From Chrysomallon squamiferum (taxonomy: Eukaryota > Mollusca > Gastropoda > Neomphalida > Peltospiridae), in assembly GCA_012295275.1 (NCBI GenBank), contig CM022665.1, positions 1,156,952 through 1,216,951 of the forward strand: a DNA stretch of 60,000 bases, written 5' to 3'. The position numbers and the translations under genes are program-made. The notes beneath the pieces were generated by a model. The model did no database searches and was not told the DNA's origin. It saw nothing but the letters and a program-made list of their open reading frames with translations. Below are positions 51,977 to 60,000 of the stretch, in pieces. Position 1 is the stretch's first letter; each line of letters begins with the position of its first letter.

Positions 51977-54506
51977 TTTAATCTAGTGAGAAGAAGTTAC
52001 TGTCAAAGGAACTTTCTGAATATTTTGGAAGTATGTTTTTTTTCTTGGCCAGGTAGGGTTAGAATATTAACCGTTGTCTTGTCATTTGGACTAAAGACAT
52101 CACATTATTAAGAGGCACGAAACATTTTAAGTTAACCAAATTTCCTTTTGATGGATTTGAAGCAAAAACAGACTAAATTGACAATTTGCCTCATACACCC
52201 TCATGTATCATTTGCACATGCTAAGCATGAGTGTAATTCAATGCATGCCAATTTCAGCAATAAAAGGGATGAACATTTGTTTTCATCATCATTTTAAATT
52301 TGAAGAAGGTTTGCAAGACAGGGACACTGGCTGACATGATGGGACACAAGATGGACACACTCAAAGATCTAAAGATATGTCAAAGTGTCATCAGTAGACG
52401 CTTTAAGAGGTTCAGGATAACTAATTATGTTTAAAATCACTCCTGTTCTGGAAGACCATGATCAACAGCATTGTGTGACTGCACAGCGTCTTTGTGATCA
52501 ACTCAGAACTGCTACAGGCAAGAATACGTCTAACAAGACCAAGATTTGCAATATCAGCATCCTGTAATCTGACAACAGCTACTTTCCTATCATAGAAGGG
52601 CTTGTCTTCATTGGTGCATCATTTTTTTGGGGTGGGGTGCATGACTTTCTCCATCTTGGTAGTAAACTAGTTTCCAAGCAAAGGTTTTTTTCATTTTTGT
52701 TTGTTTTCTGGTTTTGAGACATCAAATAATTTGTCATTAATTGTTACAATTTTAGCATATTAGCTTAATTTTATTTGCACAAATATTTCTGACTTAACTT
52801 CTTTTGAGTAGTGCATATGCATGTATGTATTAGGGTTCATGGTTGAGGGTTATGTGGGCAAAATATCACTCTTTTATACTAAAATTTGCAAAGTTGTAAG
52901 TTGCCTTTATTGCTTTCAGTCACAAGAAGACAATCTAAAGATCATTATGAGAGCCTCACTGAAACTTTTTAATGACAACAAACATCATTCAGTTATTTGA
53001 TTCAGTCTATGACTAAGTACTACAGACAGACGTGATCAGCTATAAAATAGCTGCCAAACTGCACTACTGTTGTAATTAGAGATTATTCTTTTAAATTGTA
53101 TACAAATTAAATTAACTGAGATGGATATGATAAATGTCTGCACATAATTATATTAACGCTACAGATTACAATTTACAAAACTATTCAAGAAGGTATCCTT
53201 GACACAAGGTGCTAGGCTGCAATTATAAAGAAACAAGAGAATACAAAGTGTTTAATATTTTTACCACTAAAAGAAATGTTGTGTACTAGTGCCTGTCTCA
53301 ACAGTATACTGTAAAAGGATTTTTTCAACAAAAATCAAATTTTAGAACATGAATGAGGCTCTCTGAGAATGGGCCACACATTGTTTGTTATGATTTCAGT
53401 AAGGCTCTGTAAAGCTGTAAGTAAGATGAAATTTGAAAAATGTATAGTCACTGATCACCCAAGTACCTAACTGTTTGCTGTTGTGTACAAAGATCTGTGT
53501 TGTGTTTAAATAAATATTTGGTACTTTCAACACATTTGGTTTATTGTCTCATTTCCTCTTTACAAATCCTCATTTCTTCCAAATGTGTCTATATATATAT
53601 ATATAAATATTGCTTGTTTTTTAATATTAAGTAGTTGGATGCCAGCAGATACTTCAATATTTTAAATTTTCAAATTATATTGCATTAATAATTATCCTAT
53701 GATCTGTTTAATCTATATGAAATGCTTTGAAAACCCACTGAAAATAAAATACTTTTCAATTAATGCAAGCCATTAATCTAACATGTTCACTTGTTGTACT
53801 GTGGAGTTTAAATGACACACAGGCAGAAAAACTGAATATTATTCTAAGTTATAGAAAGAAAAAATATGAAAATGTAGAACATTCCAGAATGCTTTTAAAC
53901 ACTAAAACAGCATTTATTATACTATTTTATTTTTTACTATACATTTTACAGATTAAACATTTTATTACAGTTTTTGTTTAAAAGAATAATGCTTTTAGTA
54001 TTAATTAAAAAGAGTTAAATAAATAAATAACAGTTGTTATTATTTATTTATTTAACCTTTTGTGTAGCTATTTCTGTATGACTAAAAACTTTCTGTCAAC
54101 AGAAAGAAAAGGAATTATTATAATCTGAAAACTGGCTGAAATACCGAAACAGTTCAAAACTGTTTTCTTGAGTTTTAAATTTTAAATTCATAATAATTAA
54201 GTTTTTAAGTTATTTCATAACTTTCTTCAAATGTCGGTTGTCTTTCAAGTTGAAAAAGAACAATCAGGATTACGCCGATTACGGATTTGTCAATTTAGTG
54301 TGCAGCAAGTTTACTTTAACTAGTTTAAGTCAAAGAAGATGCACAGTCTGCATGCATTTAATAGCATACTCTTCATTTCACAATGCATATTTTGGAGCAA
54401 TTTAAAGTGCACAAAACTATGAGGTAAATGCTTACGTATTTTCCTTGCACATCTCATAATCTTCGATTGGGGATCCAGATAAATTAACATCTTCGTCTTC
54501 CGCCAT
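36494..54506 (-). CDS. MAP3K4: MAP3K4 (MEKK4/MTK1) stress-activated MAPKK kinase, 22 exons, 1,639 residues
   Basis: Exons: 54436-54506, 48613-50413, 47850-48125, 47075-47233, 46607-46764, 45925-46113, 45579-45678, 44930-45013, 44173-44463, 43389-43538, 42516-42677, 42181-42314, 41762-41843, 41260-41341, 40931-41134, 40026-40214, 39578-39648, 39072-39348, 38559-38678, 37742-37848, 36895-37074, 36494-36526. All phases join. The N-terminus is [20 protein letters not shown]. The large exon 2 has a Lys/Arg/Glu-rich charged segment. The family's regulatory region includes [20 protein letters not shown] and [16 protein letters not shown]. The C-terminal kinase (about 1370-1630) has [14 protein letters not shown] (ATP lysine), HRDIKGANI, GDFG, and YMAPEV. 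Vertebrate MAP3K4 (about 1,600 residues) binds GADD45 and activates MKK3/6 and MKK4 towards p38 and JNK. Exon 16 has two in-frame acceptors 9 nt apart (40214 or 40223). Confidence 0.96.
38326..38410 (+). repeat. Dispersed repeat, copy 2
   Basis: Same arrangement as 5149-5246: CA tract, CACATTTTAAAA, a GATA tract, then the tail that ends ATCCTGGTAAATT. It lies in MAP3K4 intron 19. Confidence 0.7.
38716..38758. repeat. (TAA)n microsatellite
   Basis: TAA tract in MAP3K4 intron 18. Confidence 0.9.
45078..45387. mobile_element. 310-bp MITE, pogo/Tigger-type ends, TA target site
   Basis: The ends are inverted repeats: the left end reads CAGGTACCAGACCAATTATC, the reverse complement of the right end reads CAGGTACCGGACCAATTATC. 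About 28 bp match with four mismatches. A TA dinucleotide flanks each end (45076-45077 and 45388-45389), the target duplication of Tc1/mariner/pogo elements. The ATTATCCGGA-type terminus is reminiscent of pogo/Tigger ends. The interior has no transposase, so it is non-autonomous. It sits in MAP3K4 intron 7, unrelated in composition to the flanks. Confidence 0.85.
50450..50542. repeat. (CATA)n-(TA)n-(CA)n compound microsatellite
   Basis: Successive CATA, TA and CA tracts just upstream of the acceptor of MAP3K4 exon 2. Confidence 0.9.
50635..50664. repeat. Perfect 13-bp inverted repeat, 4-nt loop
   Basis: TGGTTGGTTCAAA, loop ACAC, TTTGAACCAACCA. It is in MAP3K4 intron 1, followed by CA repeats. 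Confidence 0.85.
51931..51973. repeat. (TG)n microsatellite
   Basis: Pure TG tract in MAP3K4 intron 1. Confidence 0.9.
52336..52560 (+). pseudogene. Decayed Tc1-like transposase fragment (N-terminal helix-turn-helix)
   Basis: In one frame the translation gives [14 protein letters not shown], then after a stop CSGRP-STA, then QDQDLQYQ. The order QSV.SR..KRF, SGRPR.T matches the paired-like DNA-binding region of Tc1 transposases. Several in-frame stops show it is long dead. No DDE region follows. Located in MAP3K4 intron 1. Confidence 0.6.
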
Positions 54507-57500
54507 CTTTGGAATGCACGTATTAATGTAGGTGCATCAAGCGAGACAACTCTAAACTAAAATTAAACCCGTTTGACGCAAAACACTGCAGGTGCTTGAC
54601 GCACGTAACATTGTTACAATGTCAAGTAGCTTATATTATTTCATTTTTCATGTTTTTGTGACATAAAAGGTTTAACGCATAATGACCGCGTCGAATGAGA
54701 AATAGTGGAAAATGCGGTCCATCAAACAAAGCCACATGTTCACAAGATACATAAATTTGGCCTTTTTCCTATTAAAGTATTTTAGTAATTGTACAAGGCG
54801 TTTATATTTGGGCTTTTTTCTTCTTTTTTTCCTTTTTATTTATTTTATTATTATTTTTTTCTTCTTCTTATTTTTTTTTTGCTACTTAATATAACTATAT
54901 TATGTGGCAACGTTTACACACACACACACACACACACACTGATTCTTTTTAAATCACATATACACACACATATATAATATATAAACAATAAAGAAAGAAA
55001 GAAAAACAAGAGAAAAGAAAGATTGTCTCCGAATCAGAATGAATTTTCTGTGTAACTAAACGTGCTTCAGAACACTGCCATATTGTTTTAACGACAAATG
55101 TTTGCATAAATTTTCATAATTTCCTCATCACACACACACACACACACACACACTTTTTAATTTATTTAGGCTATTTTTATTATTTTTCATTATTTCATTT
55201 ATTTATTTACTTTAGTTTATTTACATTATTACTTTTAAACTATTTTTTATTAATTCGGTTTATTTTCTGCGTCATCCAGGTTAAACAGTCAGGTGGCAGT
55301 GCAAAAAATAAAATATAAGACTGAGTCCCCATAGTTGCACCTGAGTCTGCGATGTGTTGAAATGTCCAGTATAATCTTATAATATAAAATTAGTTCTTCC
55401 TCTTTAAATATTTATTTTCTGTATCATAATCACAGTTATCTATTATTCTATAATTTATAATTATATTTTTTTGCTTCTTTCAGTTATATAACAGAAAAAT
55501 AATGTATTTTTTTTTCTAACAAAATGTACAAATTGTTTATTATTATTGTTTTTGTTGTTGCTGTTGTTTTACCAATAATATACAACATCTAACTGACCGT
55601 TAAAAGAGTCTTAATTTATTTATTTTATCGTATATATCTACCTTTTTCGTATATTATAATGTAACTTTTAGTTTAATAAATTCCGGTGCTTGTTGAACAA
55701 CCTAATCGATAACGTCATTTTCACGAATCATCTCAATAATATTTAATGTTGTTTATACTGATAGGTAAAGTCTTCAGTATACAATAGTTGTGTCAAACCT
55801 GCAGTGAAATCTGGAATATGATAAATAGGTGAATAAAGTATTTTTTACATTATTTGAAAGCTCAGAAGGATGTCAACAGCAGTTGTGACGTAACAGAGAA
55901 GTTTAGTAGGGGAGGCAAAAGTGCATTGACAACAAAAACAGTTATCAGTTTCTTAACACTAGGAAATGTGGGGGTGGGGGAAATGGACGCTTGTTGTGTG
56001 GTGATGATAAAAGAAACCAAACAAGATTTAAAGCTTTACAAAACAAAGTGTTCTAAAATCTGTGACAGGTGCAGATATTTCATCCGTCTCTGTGCTTAAA
56101 TGATTAGTTTTACTTAAGAAAAACTTGTATTTTTCATTAGATTGATACAGATATACGCAAGTGAATATGTCAAAAAGATGTTGCTATGTATGAGGCTATA
56201 TTTGTTTGAGAGTGTGGTACATTTGTTTCTAGCCTTACTTGTTAAAGGTGTGTGTTGTTTTTTGAGATTCAGTCACAAAGTAGGCAATCTCAGTTTGCCG
56301 GTTTTATTTAGCGCAGTCTGTTTTATGCTATCAGACCGAATAAAAATGTCTGAAACATTTCTTTACTCATTACAGCTTATATTAGGACATCTGATAGATT
56401 TGTTATACTCATTTTCTTCTTTCTTTCTTTCTTTTTTTTTTTTTTCCTGGCAAAGGTGGCTCGCAGATAGTACGCTTTTAACCGCAATGCAAACGAGCAT
56501 TCGCTTTAACTTTTCCAATCATCGTTGATATATGGGACTACCCGGGGCATGAGGTGGGCCATGTTATCGTTGAAGATTGCTGTGCAGTCACTTACAGTGA
56601 TATGTGATCACATATTACAAAGCGCCGCTATCGCAGCTACAAAGGTGATCCTTTCAAGAAAAATATACGGACGATCACAAAATAAACGATTAAGATAACA
56701 GGGAATATTTGCATCGCGTGCAAAGTTATCACTACTCGTCAGATCTCTACTCGCCTGCAACAGGCTCCGGTTATAACAGTTGTGGAATCTTACAAATTGA
56801 AATAACTTGTAACAAGGTAAAGAGTAGTGCACTCAAAGACCGATTCCAGATAAATCTGGTTTTACGAATACTGAAAATAAACTTGGAATAACAGAGATTA
56901 CGTATGTAATAGTTTCAGAATAAATATATTCAGAACAATGTTTTACTTTGTTGTCACTGATGGCAGTATTTTGAGAAGACAATTATGTTATAAACATTTT
57001 ATTTATTTATTTATTATTTTTATTATTTATGTATTTATTTTATTTTATTTTATTTTATTTTATTTTAGTCTACTGTTTGAAAATGAATTCGTGATGTCAT
57101 TAAAAAGATATTTCTGAGCTGTTACTGCTAGCGTATTATTTGTTTTGCAGGCTTTTTATTAATTTTTCCTTTTCTTTTTCGAACATTATATGGCTTTAAT
57201 TTAAAGAACACACCACTACTACTAATAATAATAAAATGAAGAAGATGACAACAATATTGAGGATGATCACGTCGATGACAATAATGATAATGATAATGAC
57301 GCAACTTGCCACACTGAACATAATTTTAAATGCAGAAATAATAATAAACACGACTTCTGTAGGTTTCTTCAACACAGTCACACAACTTCATTGCCACAGA
57401 ATATTTCTGTTAACTTCTGTGAATAAATATTTTGTTTAGGGATATCATCAAATCTAATTATCTTTTTTTCACTTTTTATTTGGATATTAAAATTTAATTA

Positions 57501-58965
57501 AGGCGATAAACATTAAGCTGAGATGAGATAGGTGCGGGAATAAATAATCTTTGGTGTACCCTCTGTACCAAAAGTCTTGGTACGTGCTGTTAAGTCTATA
57601 GGTAGCTGTAGTATGCTGTTAATCGGTAAGAAATTGGCGTCCCAAAGATTAGCGGCTGTGTTTGTTTTTTTTTTTTTTTATCTATCATTACAAACTGAAG
57701 TTAGTTCTTAAGTGTGACTACAGCTCATCTAAATATATGGCGAGGGGTTATTGATAAAATAATGACAACAAAGATTCGTTTATATGTTCCAACATTTATT
57801 GCTTTGGTTTCATAAATAAGTATAACACAAACTATACAATATTTAATTAACCTTAAAACATAGGTTTTTGTCGAACAAAATTATAGCACTTTATAAAGAA
57901 AAGGTGTGCTAGTAAGCTGTATGGGAGGAGAAGTCAAAGTTTGTACTTGTTAATTACTGTATTCCTCCCACCCATATAATGTATGTATAGAAATTAGAAA
58001 TTTATGCAATATACATCTTTCAGTTTTTCTCAATTTACCACTTATTAACTTATGTTTATCATGATTTCGTCTTCGTATGATTATAGACATGTGTGCATGT
58101 GTATGTGTATTTGTTTTGATTGGAGTATACATATTTATTTTATATATCTACATACATATTTATGTATACTTATATGTAAGTACGTACGTTTAATGGATGC
58201 ATATGTATGCATTTGTTTGTCTATATATTCATATACATGCGTGTCTTTGTATGTAGTTATCCTTAGATATGTGCGTGTTTGTTTAAACCTGTACTGGCAC
58301 TGTTATGTGTGGCTGTACGTGTGAACATTAGTTTTTAGCAGATAATATATTTATTTCCTACGATTAAAACTATTAGTAAAATTATTCTTTACAAAATTAT
58401 TATACATATAATTCTAAATACAAAGAAACCTAATCATATAGATTACAGTCTTATACACATATTGCTACAACACAATTAAAACAGTAAAATATATCAAACA
58501 TCATTATATACATATTTAATGCCAGTATTAGTTATTACTAACAAAAAAAATATTATTAACTAGTACATGGCAGTGTTTCATAGAGACAACGTAGATGAAA
58601 CATAATTACCTATGCAACCATGATTTATATCAGTTTGAAAATAGTGATAAAGTCTCACTTTAAAGGGGAGAACAATTTCTAACAAACTGCTGCATAAATT
58701 TGAAAAAGACAAAAGACACTGAATTATTTGTACACTTTTATAATACGTCTTCCTTTTATTGTTTTCTTCATTGCTACAATGCCATTTACACACACACATA
58801 TATATATATATTTGTTTTGTTCTGTCAGTTTTAACCCGTTGTAATAATTGTTTACTAACATTATTAAATTGAAGAATTGTCAGATAATAATCTATAAACT
58901 CAGGTCGTTCTGTAACATTCCAAATTTGTGCAAAAATAAATAGAAAAATAATTAATTAATTAATA

Positions 58966-59020
<55 letters not shown>

Positions 59021-60000
59021 AAATAATATAATAATAATAATAAAATAATAATAATAATATAATAATAATAGTAATAATAATAAATACTATTTCCACTACT
59101 CAGCAGTTTATCTAGGGTCAATAGAGCCCATGTGAAATAATTTTAACCATAAAATGGGCCTCCAGTTTCTGCTAGGACAAGTCCCCACCCTGCTTACTCC
59201 ACTGGTAGACAGTGAGACTTTACCAAAAATAATACAAACCATTGTATGCCTTCAGCTACAGTATCACTCGAAGGGCGGGGAGAGGGAGAAATAACTTTAA
59301 ATAATAATAATAATAATAAAATACAAAATATAGATATTGTTCTTTTTGTTTTCTCTATTTGTTTGTTTATTATTTTTAATTAAATAAAGTAAATAAGAAA
59401 TAAAAAAGAATTGTCGAGTATTATCTCTCCCTGAAGTCTACATAGATATACATGAAAACCACATACCCGTATTGAAGTAGAGGATACATATGGCGTCACA
59501 CTTCGAGGTCACATTACAGGTTATAATGTACAAAATGTCTGATCAAAGAACGGGTGAAAAAAAAAAGTAATAATAAATAAAATAAAATAAAATAATAAAA
59601 TAACGCACTCTCGCGTACATCTAACCAACAACAGCAATTCTATTGATTACTGTCCGATCTGCCTTAAAAATTGCTATTAATTTGTTTTCGTTAAATCCTA
59701 ACTGTCTGCAGTTTCTGTTTCTTTGTTGAAACTACGGTTTTCTTTTTACTTTTTGTAAAACAGTTAAACCCATTCATTTAAAGCTTTCTGCTGTGATGTG
59801 CGTTTCCTATAAAATATAAAATGTGTTTGAAAGAAATGGACCATGAACCATACCCGTGTAAACCAAAACTTCAGTGTAATAATTGAAAACCTTCTTCCAC
59901 GATCACTCACCAAAACTTTCAATACATTATAATAGCAACCTCTAGAAACAGAGGTAAAAAGAAATAAAAATTCATCTCGTAACTGAATGAACCTTATTCC
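54507..60000. other. Right-hand intergenic region, no gene recognised
   Basis: 5.5 kb upstream of MAP3K4. The first 200 bp have somewhat more CpG than the surroundings and should include the MAP3K4 promoter. Beyond that are (CA)n tracts (54917-54941, 55129-55153), TTTTA runs (57026-57067) and a long (TAA)n block (58962-59090). Open frames at 55854-56099 and 56142-56528 show no domain, splice support or coding character. A possible upstream gene may lie beyond the window. Confidence 0.6.
58962..59090. repeat. (TAA)n/(TGATAA)n block
   Basis: Trinucleotide TAA repeats with GATAAT interruptions and short shifts, just left of a more complex non-coding stretch. Confidence 0.9.

Larger units (their letters stand above)
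50414..54435. other. Intron 1 of MAP3K4
   Basis: The largest intron, 4.0 kb. It holds a CATA/TA/CA microsatellite (50450-50542), a 13-bp-arm hairpin (50635-50664), (TG)n at 51931-51973, and a decayed Tc1-like fragment near 52336-52560. The rest is AT-rich and unassigned. Confidence 0.8.

Noticed and set aside
55854-56528. Two open frames of 81 and 128 codons upstream of MAP3K4
   Set aside because: No recognisable domain, no supporting splice sites, and low-complexity ends; probably chance.

Overview
The window is AT-rich, intron-rich animal DNA, dense in simple repeats ((TAA)n, (CA/TG)n, (TCTA)n, (CT)n, (CATA)n). The protein families (UBE2J1, MAP3K4, ecto-5'-nucleotidase, Tctex-type dynein light chain, PAN and sushi domains), short introns (about 0.1-4 kb) and decayed Tc1-like transposons suggest a lophotrochozoan invertebrate, most likely a mollusc. 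The phylum-level call is inference. I built seven gene models by joining exons whose reading phases agree at every junction.

Left part (1-8.5 kb): a 39-bp minisatellite lies at the left edge. A minus-strand gene for a secreted PAN/apple plus sushi (CCP) protein (417-3157) runs off the left end. Divergent from it is a two-exon plus-strand gene for a charged 253-residue protein of unknown function (4855-7198), with a perfect CRE palindrome about 54 bp before its ATG and a dead Tc1-like transposase in its intron.

Middle part (8.5-23.1 kb), all minus strand: a nine-exon, anchor-less secreted 5'-nucleotidase/apyrase-like enzyme (8542-15027), an intronless-CDS Tctex1-type dynein light chain (17813-18259), and a five-exon gene for a cysteine-poor secreted protein of unknown family (20399-23082) with a clear TATA box. 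Both multi-exon genes here appear to use one GC-AG intron. An intron of the last gene carries a near-perfect palindrome of about 290 bp. A 171-bp segment occurs twice with one difference, inside and upstream of the nucleotidase gene.

Right part (27.2-54.5 kb): a complete UBE2J1 (ER tail-anchored ubiquitin-conjugating enzyme, plus strand, 7 exons) converges on a complete MAP3K4 (minus strand, 22 exons, about 1,640 residues), with 5.9 kb of AT-rich DNA between the stop codons. MAP3K4 introns hold a pogo/Tigger-type MITE and a decayed Tc1-like fragment. From 54.5 to 60 kb I see no gene.

The genes do not form a pathway. UBE2J1 (ER quality control) and MAP3K4 (stress MAPK signalling) are housekeeping genes; the left and middle genes include three secreted proteins and two without signal peptides. 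I found no CRISPR, rRNA or tRNA genes, and no complete mobile element with an intact transposase. The most unusual items are the palindrome, the 171-bp duplication, the two GC-AG introns, the MITE, the two unrecognised proteins and an alternative donor in the PAN exon that could switch between two secreted forms.
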